The translations under genes were made by a program, and so were the position numbers. This document shows, piece by piece, positions 1 through 8,674 of a DNA stretch of 39,447 bases. The notes beneath the pieces were generated by a model, which saw only the letters and a list, made by a program, of their open reading frames with translations, was not told the origin of the DNA and searched no databases. Location of the stretch: assembly GCA_028282105.1 (NCBI GenBank), contig JANQIO010000144.1:1-39447 (forward strand), written 5' to 3'. This stretch comes from Halieaceae bacterium. GTDB lineage: Bacteria; Pseudomonadota; Gammaproteobacteria; Pseudomonadales; Halieaceae. The number at the start of each line of letters is the position of its first letter. Position 1 is the first letter of the stretch.

Positions 1-234
1 CTCTGGAGGGGCCTTCAGACCCTTTTATGCCACTGGCGATCGCCGCCGAGCGCTGCCCGGGGCTAACTGTGCGTAAAGCGGTCCGTCGATTTTCATACTG
101 GCTATCTGCTCTATCTGTGCTCCCCTGCCCGGCCACCATTCCATTGCCGCTGCGGCGCTGTCAATCACCGGCAGACAGTGCCCGCCAATGGTGCAGTTTG
201 TTAACATGTGCGCGACCAAAAACCGAGGCCCACC
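1..234. other. Gene-free left end
   Basis: No convincing gene is seen in these 234 bases. The open frames here are short, overlap each other on both strands and have no ribosome binding site. The stretch probably holds the promoter of the lipoprotein gene that follows, but no clear -35/-10 pair stands out. Confidence 0.5.
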
Positions 235-1008
235 ATGATTCGCCTATTGTGTACCGCGCTGCTCGGCCTGCTGGCCGCCTGCTCCTCTGCCCCGACTTAC
301 AACCCCACGGTGTTCCCCTATGAAATCGATGAGGAACGCCTGGCACAGACTCCCATCAAGCGGGTGGTGATTTCCCATGTGAACATCGACCGGCTGTCGC
401 GACGCTACCTGCAGGAACACGAAGCCCGTATCGACAAAATGGTGGAGAAATACCTGGAGGCCAACGGCATCGAGGTGATTCCCGCCCGCGTCTTTGAACA
501 GGAGTGGCGCCGCGCGGTGCGCGCCTACGGCAACGTGTTCGATCCCGCCACCGGCGAGGTCAACCGCAAGTCCTTCGCCCTGGCATTGATCGACGTGCGC
601 GATGCGCTGGCGGAGAAGGAGACGATAGACGGTATCGTGTTTACCGACCTGATCGAACAGGAGACCCAGTTCTCCGCCGGCTTGCAGCACTTTGCCCGCT
701 GGCACGGTGTGACGCGCAAGCCCACCCTGCAGGGGCCCGGCGACGGCGTATCCGCCGACTTCAACTGGGCGCAGCCGCTGTCGGTCGCGTCGCTGTGGGT
801 GAGCATCTACGACATGGAACTCAAGCGGGTCTTCACCAGCATCGGCGGCCTCGACACCACCCAGGCCATCGACACCCGCTCCAGCTCCGGGCGCTATGTG
901 CGCCGCCGCAGCATCCTCGAGAGCAATGGCTTTATCGAGGAAGGCATCCAGCTCGCCTTCCACCCGTTTGTTCCGATGGACAAGTATCCGGGACAGCCGG
1001 AGCAGTAA
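235..1008 (+). CDS. Putative outer-membrane lipoprotein
   Basis: A 257-residue protein with a lipoprotein signal peptide: a short hydrophobic N-terminus ending in a lipobox (LLAAC, Cys at about residue 16), so it should be lipidated. Residue +2 is Ser, which favours the outer membrane. I chose the ATG at 235 because it places the signal peptide at the N-terminus; an in-frame GTG at 208 would add nine charged residues ahead of it. The mature part is mixed alpha/beta with no motif I recognise. The stop lies nine bases from the convergent stop of the HupE/UreJ gene, so it is probably transcribed alone. Function unknown. Confidence 0.8.
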   Translation: MIRLLCTALLGLLAACSSAPTYNPTVFPYEIDEERLAQTPIKRVVISHVNIDRLSRRYLQEHEARIDKMVEKYLEANGIEVIPARVFEQEWRRAVRAYGNVFDPATGEVNRKSFALALIDVRDALAEKETIDGIVFTDLIEQETQFSAGLQHFARWHGVTRKPTLQGPGDGVSADFNWAQPLSVASLWVSIYDMELKRVFTSIGGLDTTQAIDTRSSSGRYVRRRSILESNGFIEEGIQLAFHPFVPMDKYPGQPEQ

Positions 1009-1017
1009 GCGGCCGCC

Positions 1018-1995
1018 CTACACCACTTCCAGGGCGCGCTCGATGCACCACATGGCGGAGAGCGAGCCCAGCACATATACCGGCAGCGCACGCCAGCTCG
1101 GCACAGCCAGCACCGGCAGCCGCATGAGCGCCGCGCCGATGGCGGCGATCACCGCGATGAAGGCGATCTGGCCCAGCTCAATACCGATATTGAAGAACAG
1201 CAGGGCCAGCGGCAGCTCTGACTGGGGCAGGCCCACTTCCGCCAACGCACCGGCAAAGCCCATACCGTGCAACAGGCCAAAGCCGCCCGCCAGCCACCAG
1301 GGGTAGCGCTTGAAAAGACCCGCGCCCTGCTTGCGCGCCAGCTCCAGCGCCAGCAGGAAGATGCTGAGCGCGATCATGAACTCCACCAGCGCCACCGGGT
1401 ACTCGAAGAAGCCCAGAGTCACCAGTGACAGGGTGATACTGTGTCCGACCGTGAAGGCCGTGATGGTCCAGATCAGGCGTTTGCCCCAGCCCACCAGCAG
1501 CAACAGGCCGAACACGAACAGCAGATGATCGATGCCGCCCCAGATATGCTCAGCGCCCAGCCAGGTGTACTCGCGCATCACCTCGAGCGCGGTGGGTTCA
1601 GCCGGCACGGTAAAGGCCGGCTGGTCACTGCTCAGCAGCGACTGGTAGTAAAAGCCGCCGCGGGTTTCCAGGGAAAACAGCACCGAGGCGCTGTTTTCAC
1701 CCAGCCCCGTCACCGCCACCGTTTCCCCTACCAGACTGCCTTCGCAGGCCAGCCGCCAACTGCTGATAACACCGGTACCTACCAACTCGCCGGGGGCGGC
1801 AGGGCCACCCTGGCAGCCCGGCGGAAAACGCGGCGCCAGCGGCACGCTGCTGACCCGTTGGGCCGGGGTTTTCCAAATCACCTGGTACTCCCCGTCCGAC
1901 ACCTCGAACACTCGCAACAGCGAGGGCGCAAATCGGTGAGCCTCGGCCTGCACGGCTGACAACAGTAGAAGCAACGACAGCAAACAGCGCTTCAC
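1018..1995 (-). CDS. HupE/UreJ-family membrane protein
   Basis: 325 residues. A signal peptide (about 1-19) ends in A-E-A, so the mature protein should begin with His20. An extracytoplasmic domain of about 120 residues with two cysteines (C61, C84) follows, then about six membrane helices. The helices carry family motifs: H150-x5-D156-H157, G-H185-S, and LHGMGFAG around H243. HupE/UreJ proteins are linked to nickel or cobalt transport, but this two-domain subtype is uncharacterised as far as I know, so a metal substrate is an inference. The GTG start overlaps the stop of the upstream parvulin gene by four bases, which implies translational coupling. It is the last gene of the minus-strand run. 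Confidence 0.85.
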   Translation of the reverse strand: MKRCLLSLLLLLSAVQAEAHRFAPSLLRVFEVSDGEYQVIWKTPAQRVSSVPLAPRFPPGCQGGPAAPGELVGTGVISSWRLACEGSLVGETVAVTGLGENSASVLFSLETRGGFYYQSLLSSDQPAFTVPAEPTALEVMREYTWLGAEHIWGGIDHLLFVFGLLLLVGWGKRLIWTITAFTVGHSITLSLVTLGFFEYPVALVEFMIALSIFLLALELARKQGAGLFKRYPWWLAGGFGLLHGMGFAGALAEVGLPQSELPLALLFFNIGIELGQIAFIAVIAAIGAALMRLPVLAVPSWRALPVYVLGSLSAMWCIERALEVV

Positions 1996-2915
1996 AGGAT
2001 CACCTCATAGTGCTCGCGCACCGAGGTCAGTGCGGCCGCCAGGGTCTCACGGCGTTTCTCCAGTTCCAGGTCGCGCAGCAGCTGCTCCCGGACTTCTTCC
2101 AGTTCGGCGTCCCGCGCCGGCTCAATGGCGTCCACCCAGACCAGGTGTACACCGTAGGTGGAAGCGACCGGACCGATCCAGCGTCCTGTGCGCGGCTCGC
2201 TGGCTTCCAGGTTCAACACGAACGCGGCACCAAACTGGCGAGCGAGCTGGGCGGGACTGCTGGCGGGAAAGCGATAGCCGGGCAGGAACGGTGAGCTGAA
2301 GTCCAGGGCCTGCTCCGGAGTCAACCCCTCCTCCCGAAACCTGGCCAGCAGCGCCTCGGCCTCAGCGGCGCGATCTCTGGACAGGTAGACCTGCTGCAGG
2401 CTATAGAGCGGCGGGCGCATCAACTCTTCGCGGCGTTCGGCAAAGCTGTCGCGAATCTCCGCATCGCTGGGGGCAGGAGGCGGCGACTGGGCCAGCAGCA
2501 ATTCCTCCATCACCTGCACCAGGCGACGCTTGACGACCTCGTCACCGAGATGTAGCTCCATGCGCAGTGCCTCGCGAAACAGCGCCTCATCGTCGCGGCC
2601 GCGGTCGAGCTGGAGGAAGCGCATATTGCGCACCAGCCGCTGTTGGACAATCGGGTCGATCTCGTGAACCCGCGCTTCCAGCGCCTCCCGAAACAGGATG
2701 TCGCGATCCAGCTCGGCGCCCACCATGGCCTGCATCTGTGGCGTCGTCGGCATGCGCCCGGTAGTGACATACCACTGCCGGCGCAGGGACTCTGTTCGCG
2801 CCTCCGGCAGCGGGCCCACACTGGGCCGGGCCGGGGGGTACAGGCTTTGTTGCAGCATGAACAGGGCAGCGCCTATCAACAGGAAATGTAGCCAGGGGCG
2901 GTTGAGGCGATTCAC
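1992..2915 (-). CDS. Membrane-anchored parvulin-type peptidyl-prolyl isomerase
   Basis: 307 residues from a GTG start that overlaps the stop of the DUF3604 gene by four bases (GTGA). This start puts a single membrane segment at residues 8-25, so the protein is probably anchored in the inner membrane and faces the periplasm. A SurA/PpiD-like helical region (about 40-155) is followed by a PpiC-like domain (about 170-275) with weak but recognisable blocks (YSLQQVYLS, and GPVASTYGVHLVWV near the end) and a charged C-terminal helix. Its overlaps with both neighbours suggest it may help fold or assemble the exported DUF3604 protein or the HupE/UreJ protein. The frame stays open upstream to about 3203, but that part lies inside the DUF3604 gene. 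Confidence 0.82.
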   Translation of the reverse strand: MNRLNRPWLHFLLIGAALFMLQQSLYPPARPSVGPLPEARTESLRRQWYVTTGRMPTTPQMQAMVGAELDRDILFREALEARVHEIDPIVQQRLVRNMRFLQLDRGRDDEALFREALRMELHLGDEVVKRRLVQVMEELLLAQSPPPAPSDAEIRDSFAERREELMRPPLYSLQQVYLSRDRAAEAEALLARFREEGLTPEQALDFSSPFLPGYRFPASSPAQLARQFGAAFVLNLEASEPRTGRWIGPVASTYGVHLVWVDAIEPARDAELEEVREQLLRDLELEKRRETLAAALTSVREHYEVIL

Positions 2916-4852
2916 TGAGTCGTCGGTCCTGTCGGGTTTCGTGTTGTCGCTTGGTGTTTTGAGGTAGCAGCTTCCGGGTAGTGCCACACCGGTGAGGAGA
3001 TCGCGCGTTCCTGAATCAAAGGGCGGTGCTCCGCACTGCAGCAGGCTTCCAGGCCGTCGGCAATTGTCGAAGGCCTGGCGCAGTCCACGCCATTGGCGAC
3101 ACAGACCTGCTGACTCCAGCGGCAGCGCGGGTTCTCCACCGCACGCGCATAATAATAGGCGGCGGTACCGGCTGAGAAGTCCGGATCCTGCCATACCGAG
3201 CAAAGCTGGGAGAAGCCCTCACCGTGCGGCCGGCAACTGGCCAGGTCGACATCGGCGCCATTATCCGGATTGCCGGCAATATCGAATAGCCGCTCGCGGG
3301 GAGTGCCGTCCTCATCGATCCAGCCCTTGACGATCTGCAGGCGCTGCAGGTCCACACCTGGACTCTGCTCGGTACCCGGGTCAGCCGCTGCCGCCACGGC
3401 GATGCGCACCCGCTCACCGGCGGCTAGCACCGCACCCATGGGCACCCCTTCCCGATAGCCCTGCTCGGCAAAATCGGTCGCCTCGCACAATTCGGCGCCG
3501 ATGTTCTCACCGGCAAACAACCGCAGGGTAATGCGCGGACCGCTGCTGGCGTACACCTCTCGGCGGCGCAGCGCTGCAAACAGGTCGTCACGGCGATTCT
3601 GTGGCGCCCAGATTGCCGCCAGCCCACCCGGGTTGAATTCGAGGTCGTCCACCAGGCCACCGGTCTGCTCACCCGAGGCCGGTGCGCCGGCGCCGCCGTG
3701 GCCGGCATAGCCGGTTTCGCTCACGGCGCCGGGCGCGCCGAGGTGGGTATCGGTGCTGCCTATGAATCCGAGTTCGTAGGGGTTCACCGAGAGCTGGCCC
3801 GCATAGGCCAGGCCGTCACGCAGCACCGCGCGGGCAAAGCCGGCGTCGGGCTTAACGGGTTTGCTCAACCAGCCAACGAACTTGCCGCTGAATGTGCCAT
3901 AGGGCAGTTGTTCAAAGGCGCAGAGTTCATCTTCCGTGACGCCCGACTGGAAAAAGCACTCGCTGGCGCCTTTGTGCTGGTAAACCTCCATCAGGGTCTC
4001 GAAGCGCCGCCGGCGCTGTGCCTGCTCCTGGCCCATGGCCGAAGTCCCGGGCGCCGGGAACATGGCACCGTCACTGAGGTTGCTGTTATGGGGTATCACC
4101 AGGGCATCACAATCGCCGTCCGCCTGCAGGCAGTCTCGCTCCAGGGCCCGGAACAGGCTGTCCACCGTGCCATCGCCGTCGACAAAACTGTGCGGCACCG
4201 AAGGTACGTCGGCTGTGCGGAAGATCACGTTACGATGCAGGTTGGCGAGGCTCTCGGAGGCGCCGGTCCATTCGTAGGCGACGAAGCTGGTAAAGCTACA
4301 GTTCTCCGTGTCGTCGTTGGCGGCCTCGGCAGCGGCGCGGATATCGCTCCAGGGCTCGCGCGCAGCCTCCCGGCAGCGCTCGCCATTTTCACCGCACAGG
4401 CCGAGGCGGCCGCCGCCGGCTGCCGTGGTGTTGAAGATGAAAAATGCCGCCCGCGGGAAGTTGCGGAAGGTGCGGCAGTACAGGCTGCCGTGGGCATAGC
4501 TGTCCGGGTCTGTGCACAGGGCGACCTCCCCCAGCAGCTCTGCGTGGTCTGTCACCGCGGCAAAATCCAGCGGCCGCTGTAGCTGCAGACGGCGCTGGGC
4601 AACGCCGTCTATCCAGGGCTGGATGGCGAGCGGGGCGCCGCGGGCAAAGCCATAGGCCTGGGCCGGTGTGGTGCGGGTGTCCTGGGTGCTGGCATCCAGG
4701 CTGTAGCGGGTGTGAACATGCAAATCCCCCCAGTACAGATTGTTGGCTTGATTGAAGTGCAAGCAATCAGGCTCGGCCTGCGCAGCGTTCACCGCCAGCA
4801 GCCCGGCGGTCAACAGCAGGACAGCCAGCGCGGGTGGTGTCAGGGCGACCAC
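2912..4852 (-). CDS. Secreted DUF3604 protein (PHP-like metallohydrolase)
   Basis: 646 residues with a signal peptide (about 1-26, ending AAQA). The motifs recall PHP-type metallophosphoesterases: GDLHVHTRYS with H45 and H47, TDHAELLGE with D102, H103, E105 and E109, a central VIPHNSN, and GSTDTHLGAPG in the second half. These residues could build a multi-metal site, so hydrolysis of a phosphoester or related bond in the periplasm is likely; the substrate is unknown. Several cysteines in the mature part may form disulfides. The GTG start lies inside the 3' end of the nitroreductase gene (13-base overlap), and the stop overlaps the parvulin start. Family assignment is firm; function is not. 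Confidence 0.88.
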   Translation of the reverse strand: MVALTPPALAVLLLTAGLLAVNAAQAEPDCLHFNQANNLYWGDLHVHTRYSLDASTQDTRTTPAQAYGFARGAPLAIQPWIDGVAQRRLQLQRPLDFAAVTDHAELLGEVALCTDPDSYAHGSLYCRTFRNFPRAAFFIFNTTAAGGGRLGLCGENGERCREAAREPWSDIRAAAEAANDDTENCSFTSFVAYEWTGASESLANLHRNVIFRTADVPSVPHSFVDGDGTVDSLFRALERDCLQADGDCDALVIPHNSNLSDGAMFPAPGTSAMGQEQAQRRRRFETLMEVYQHKGASECFFQSGVTEDELCAFEQLPYGTFSGKFVGWLSKPVKPDAGFARAVLRDGLAYAGQLSVNPYELGFIGSTDTHLGAPGAVSETGYAGHGGAGAPASGEQTGGLVDDLEFNPGGLAAIWAPQNRRDDLFAALRRREVYASSGPRITLRLFAGENIGAELCEATDFAEQGYREGVPMGAVLAAGERVRIAVAAAADPGTEQSPGVDLQRLQIVKGWIDEDGTPRERLFDIAGNPDNGADVDLASCRPHGEGFSQLCSVWQDPDFSAGTAAYYYARAVENPRCRWSQQVCVANGVDCARPSTIADGLEACCSAEHRPLIQERAISSPVWHYPEAATSKHQATTRNPTGPTTQ

Positions 4853-5403
4853 GCCTGGACGAAATCCTCTACCTTGCGTTCCGGCAAAGGCTTGGCGCGC
4901 CCTTCGCGACTGCCGAAGTAGAGAAAGCCGACGATGGACTCATTGGACTCCAGCCCCAGCTCATGGGCCACCAGGGGATCTTCGGTGTAACTGCCGGTAC
5001 GCCAGATACCGGCATAACCCTGTGCCTCGGCCGCCAGCAGCAACGCGTGAGCGGCACAGCCTGCCGAGATAATCTGTTCCTGTCGCGGCACCTTCGGGTG
5101 CTCGGTATAGCGACAGATGACGACGACCAGCAGCGGTGCCCGCAGCGGCGCCGCCAACGCCCGCTCACGGGCGGCGTCATCGATACCGGGGTCGTCCTGC
5201 AGCCTGGATTCGAGGAACACCTCGCCCAGCCGCTCGCGCGCCTCACCTTCCAGTGTCAGGAAACGCCAGGGTTGCAGCCAGGCGTGATCGGGGGCGCGCA
5301 GGGCCGCCCTGAACATGTAGTCCAGCGTGGCGGGGTCCGGCCCGGGGGACGTGAGTTTGGGTGCGGAGTTGCGGGAGAGAAGTTGCTCGATGGTTTCATT
5401 CAT
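4840..5403 (-). CDS. YdjA-like nitroreductase
   Basis: 187 residues, about the size of E. coli YdjA, a small FMN-dependent oxidoreductase of the nitroreductase superfamily. The N-terminal pattern LLSRNSAPKL with RAALRAPDHAWLQPWRF matches the family, in which R and S residues contact FMN. The C-terminal GIWRTGSYTEDP block and the GFLYFGSREG strand are also typical. I chose the ATG at 5403 because it reproduces the family N-terminus; longer frames run into the methyltransferase gene. The start has no Shine-Dalgarno sequence. The gene begins eight bases after the methyltransferase stop and overlaps the DUF3604 start, so it is in the same transcript. The physiological substrate cannot be told. 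Confidence 0.88.
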   Translation of the reverse strand: MNETIEQLLSRNSAPKLTSPGPDPATLDYMFRAALRAPDHAWLQPWRFLTLEGEARERLGEVFLESRLQDDPGIDDAARERALAAPLRAPLLVVVICRYTEHPKVPRQEQIISAGCAAHALLLAAEAQGYAGIWRTGSYTEDPLVAHELGLESNESIVGFLYFGSREGRAKPLPERKVEDFVQAWSP

Positions 5404-5411
5404 GGGGAAAA

Positions 5412-6218
5412 TTATACCGCGGGCCCCAGCAAGATGTTCATGAATCCGGCGTCTTCTGGCACCGCGTCTACGTTGTTGCACCAGGTGGCGAGCGCATCGG
5501 CGCTGGTCGGCACCAGGCGATGCTCCAGGTGGTCGACGATGTGAAACGGCAAGCCCAGGCGTGCCAGGGTATCGATCAGGTCGGCCCCGGAGGTGCCCGC
5601 ACTGCGCAGGGAACGCGGGGTCAGTTCCAGCAGAATGCGCAGGCCGGGGCCGCTGGCCTCAAGCGTCGGCAGCAAGCCCGTGATCACCGAGTGCTCGGCG
5701 CCCTGGGTATCAACCTTGACGAAGTCGAGCGCGTCTTCGCGGCCGGCAAACCAGGCACTGCCCTGCTCCAGGCGCACGGTGACAGCCTGGCGCCCGGCCT
5801 CATCCGGTTGCAACTGATGGTCGCCGAGGTTGTCCTCGCTGAGATAGAGCTGCGCCTCGCCGGCGGCGTCAGCCAGCGCTGCCTCGCACAGGGTTGCCCG
5901 CTCCTCGAAGCCGTTCAGGGCGACGTTCCGCGCCAGCAGCGCATAGTTTCTGGGCTCGGGTTCAAAGGCGTAAACACGTCCGGCAGCCCCGACTCGAGCC
6001 GCGGCCAACAGGGTGAAGTAGCCGATATTGGCGCCGGCATCGAGCACCCTGTCGCCGGCTGCCACCGCCGCCAACATCAGGGCGGTTTCAAAGGGCTCCC
6101 AGATACCGCGCTCACGCAGGCTGGCACTGACGTGCAAATCCGCACTGCCGTGCAGCAGCATATCCAGTGGAACATCCAGGCCGGGGACGGCCAGTCGTGT
6201 GGTTTGCGGGTCGGGCAA
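5412..6218 (-). CDS. FkbM-family methyltransferase
   Basis: About 268 residues. The SAM-binding core is clear: motif I VLDAGANIGYFTLLAA, then VYAFEPEPRNYALLARNVALN, and DFVKVDTQGAEHSVITGLL, which is the FkbM pattern in which the D-x-Q/E-G-A-E block follows the acidic strand. Relatives O-methylate small molecules or sugars; the acceptor here is unknown. The start is uncertain: I use a TTG at 6218, four bases past the PilZ stop, giving a protein that begins PDPQTTRLAVPG. An ATG at 6161 would remove 19 residues and is the main alternative. The reading frame continues upstream only inside the PilZ gene. Confidence 0.8.
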   Translation of the reverse strand: MPDPQTTRLAVPGLDVPLDMLLHGSADLHVSASLRERGIWEPFETALMLAAVAAGDRVLDAGANIGYFTLLAAARVGAAGRVYAFEPEPRNYALLARNVALNGFEERATLCEAALADAAGEAQLYLSEDNLGDHQLQPDEAGRQAVTVRLEQGSAWFAGREDALDFVKVDTQGAEHSVITGLLPTLEASGPGLRILLELTPRSLRSAGTSGADLIDTLARLGLPFHIVDHLEHRLVPTSADALATWCNNVDAVPEDAGFMNILLGPAV

Positions 6219-6222
6219 GCGC

Positions 6223-6654
6223 TCAGTGCCAACCGATACTGTCGGCAAACTCCTCCGCGTAACGCACGATCCACTCGCGGGCAGCTTCTTCACTACTGAG
6301 TGCGCGGCCTTCTCGCTCGCGCATTTCGCGCCGGTAGTCTTCGATCTGGCAGAACTGGGCCACCATGCGGGCCTTGAAGGCTTCATCGGGCTCGTCAAAC
6401 TGTACGCCGGCTTCATAGCCTGCCCGTGCCTCCCGGCACCACACCACGGTGCCGCTGGCGCTGTAGTCGGGCCAGACCTGGGGCATGGAAATGGTCAGCC
6501 GGGCACCGGTGGTCACCGGGTGCAGCAGGCTGAAGGCAAGGCCACCGGCAGACACGTTGATCAGTTGCACCGTACCGTCATTGCCGGCGCCGCTGGTTTC
6601 GTCCACGGCAATGTCGATGGGGATACAGTTGGGGTGACGAATGAACTTGCGCAT
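6223..6654 (-). CDS. PilZ-domain protein (c-di-GMP binding)
   Basis: 143 residues from an ATG at 6654 (MRKFIRHP). It has both parts of the PilZ nucleotide site: RKFIR (RxxxR) at the N-terminus and NVSAGGLAF (D/NxSxxG) about 38 residues later, so binding of cyclic di-GMP is likely. A C-terminal helical tail rich in Glu and Arg follows the barrel. It lies 82 bases downstream of fabY and just ahead of the methyltransferase on the same strand. Being a single-domain PilZ protein, it probably acts as an adaptor. A GC-rich palindrome (GGCCGCGGCC) sits just before the start, and the Shine-Dalgarno sequence is poor. Confidence 0.85.
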   Translation of the reverse strand: MRKFIRHPNCIPIDIAVDETSGAGNDGTVQLINVSAGGLAFSLLHPVTTGARLTISMPQVWPDYSASGTVVWCREARAGYEAGVQFDEPDEAFKARMVAQFCQIEDYRREMREREGRALSSEEAAREWIVRYAEEFADSIGWH

Positions 6655-6736
6655 CAGGTGGCCGCGGCCGCTCCCTGTCAGTGCCTGCCCGCCCTTGAGT
6701 TTAGTGCCTGCTGTTACAGGAAGCCACCTGCCGCGC

Positions 6737-8584
6737 TCAGCACATATCCTGGTAGGGATTCTCCAACTGCAGGTCCAGCACCTGCTCACCCAGGGCCAGC
6801 CTGTCCGCCGCCAGGGTTACCTGCTCGGGGCCAAGGACCTGGTGGTCGAACCTGTAGGTGGGGCGAAAAGCCCCGGACAGGCAGTCCGCCTCGAATAGCT
6901 CAGCCTGTTGCCGCACCGACTCCCCCGCCTGCTGCCAATGCTGCATCGCCGCCTTGCCGTGACGTTTCTCCAACATTTCAACCGTTCGCGCCGGGGACAG
7001 AACCGTGGCGGTGGCGTTATTGCCGCCGAAGCCCTTGGCATTGATCAGTGCGTAGGCGCTGTCTTCCTCCAGCGCGCGGTGCGCCGGGGAGATATCCAGG
7101 TGGCTGGCATGAACGTCCTCGGCGACGTGGTCGATAGTGGCAATGCCCGGCAACTGACCGTGCCGCCAGATGCCCAGGGTATTCACCAACTGGTCGCCGC
7201 CGGCGCAGCCGATGGAATGACCCAGGTAGGCCTTCACGGCCACCACCGGCCACTGCTCGATTCCGAACTGCCGCGCCGCTTCGTTGAGAATATGGGACTC
7301 GGTGACCCGGTTCTGTGGTGTGCCCGTGCCGTGGGCCTGTACAAACCCGCCGCGCCTGAGGCGCGCGTCGCCCACCAGGTTGCGCGCCGCCGCCAGCGCC
7401 TTGGCGACGGTGACATAATTGCCGACCCCGGGAGCGGAAATCGATTTCTTGTGGCCGTCGGCGTTCACAAAGACATCGCTGACCGCGCCGTGGATCTGCG
7501 CCCCCAACTCCAGGGCCAGGCTGTCGTCGCAGAGCACGACCATTTGCGCCGACTCGGCGATGGTAAAGCCACAGTTGCTGGAAAAGGGACGACAGGCGCG
7601 GCGGTGATCCGGCTCAACATTTTCGCCGAGGCCATCCAGGGCTCGCAATTCACGATCGCTGGCCAGGGCCCCCATGGCGGCATAGCCATCCATCACCTCC
7701 GGGGTAATGGGCGCTTCCGAAGATCCCACCAGGGCAATGCGGCTGCGCCCGGACTGGATGTCCTGCACGGCCTGGCGCAGGTTGTAGAGAAAGGAGGCAC
7801 AGGCGCCCATATTGGTGCCGGTGCTGCCGAGGCTGCCCAGCACGTAGGCGTTGATAAAGTCGGCTGGCATCTCGGCGAAGCCGAAGGGACAGTACTTCGA
7901 GGTCACTTTGCGGCCGTTGTACCGCGCTTTCAGCAGGCCACCGTTGCTGTTGCCGTCGAGCTGGCTCATGCCGCTGCCCGCATAGACCGACACCTGGTCG
8001 AAGGGCACTCGCTGCCGCAGTGTCTCCCAGTCCAGTCCGGAGCTGCCGAGGGCATCGGAGGCCGCGAAGATGGTCATCTGCAAACCCCGCGGGTGACTGC
8101 GCGCGTTGTAGAGCTCGGCCGGGTCAAAGCCGCTGGGTAGCTGGCCTGCCGCCTTGACGGTGGATTCCCTCTGGCTAGGCAGCAGGAACATCATCCCCTG
8201 ATCGATTTCCACGTGAACGTGCAGGTCATCCAGCGCTTCTACCCTCCAGCCCGGGGGCAACGGGTCGGGTAGCTGCTTGCGCTGGGTGCGAAACTGCATG
8301 GGATAACCCTCGGAGTGCGCCACCATGCGCCGGTTCCAGGGCACGGCGTCGACGTCAAAGTGATTGGCCTCTATGCGGCGCACCAGCGTGGCGTCGGCCA
8401 GCGCCTGCCTGGCGGCGGCGCTGCCATCGTAGCTCTGTCGGGTCAGCGCCGCCAGTGAGCGCCAGGTGGATTCGGCCAGCGCTTCCGGCAGCGCCTCAAT
8501 CACCATGCGCCGGTAGGCGTGGTGGGAAGAGCTGCGTCCGGCGGCATTCACGCCACCAAACCCGATGATTACTGGCAAACGCAC
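6737..8584 (-). CDS. fabY: FabY-type beta-ketoacyl-ACP synthase
   Basis: 615 residues, matching the length of Pseudomonas FabY, which starts fatty acid synthesis in place of FabH by condensing acetyl-CoA with malonyl-ACP. The N-terminus MRLPVIIGFGG and following GRSSSHHAYRRMVIE are family-like. The Cys-His-His triad of ketoacyl synthases is present: C262 in TNMGACASF, H418 in QAHGTGTPQNR and H456 in KAYLGHSIGCAGG. The start is a GTG at 8584, chosen because a strong AGGAG lies seven bases upstream; a longer frame reaching 8638 lacks this. It heads the minus-strand run and is divergent from the AraC-type gene. The FabY rather than FabB/F call rests on length and N-terminus, recalled from memory. 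Confidence 0.87.
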   Translation of the reverse strand: MRLPVIIGFGGVNAAGRSSSHHAYRRMVIEALPEALAESTWRSLAALTRQSYDGSAAARQALADATLVRRIEANHFDVDAVPWNRRMVAHSEGYPMQFRTQRKQLPDPLPPGWRVEALDDLHVHVEIDQGMMFLLPSQRESTVKAAGQLPSGFDPAELYNARSHPRGLQMTIFAASDALGSSGLDWETLRQRVPFDQVSVYAGSGMSQLDGNSNGGLLKARYNGRKVTSKYCPFGFAEMPADFINAYVLGSLGSTGTNMGACASFLYNLRQAVQDIQSGRSRIALVGSSEAPITPEVMDGYAAMGALASDRELRALDGLGENVEPDHRRACRPFSSNCGFTIAESAQMVVLCDDSLALELGAQIHGAVSDVFVNADGHKKSISAPGVGNYVTVAKALAAARNLVGDARLRRGGFVQAHGTGTPQNRVTESHILNEAARQFGIEQWPVVAVKAYLGHSIGCAGGDQLVNTLGIWRHGQLPGIATIDHVAEDVHASHLDISPAHRALEEDSAYALINAKGFGGNNATATVLSPARTVEMLEKRHGKAAMQHWQQAGESVRQQAELFEADCLSGAFRPTYRFDHQVLGPEQVTLAADRLALGEQVLDLQLENPYQDMC

Positions 8585-8674
8585 GGCTGGTCTCCTGCAA
8601 CTGGAGCACTCATTGTAAAAAGACGCCGTCTCCAGCAATATGGCAAATAGGTCACACTATTGGGCATTTACGAC

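Noticed and set aside
38..45. GCGATCGC palindrome resembling the cyanobacterial HIP1 octamer
   Set aside because: A single chance occurrence is expected in GC-rich DNA, and the rest of the window is clearly proteobacterial.
244..963. Long open frame antisense to the lipoprotein gene
   Set aside because: It is a shadow of the GC-rich coding frame, has no ribosome binding site or recognisable domain, and the plus-strand protein has a clear lipoprotein signal.
2916..3203. N-terminal extension of the parvulin frame
   Set aside because: The extension lies wholly inside the DUF3604 gene, and the coupled GTG at 2915 gives the expected membrane anchor.
5404..5421. TATAAT-like -10 box just before the nitroreductase start
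   Set aside because: The bases are the end and stop codon of the methyltransferase gene, and no -35 box lies at the right distance; a leaderless promoter is possible but unsupported.
6908..8140. 410-codon open frame antisense to fabY
   Set aside because: fabY on the other strand has intact catalytic motifs and a strong ribosome binding site; the antisense frame shows no domain.
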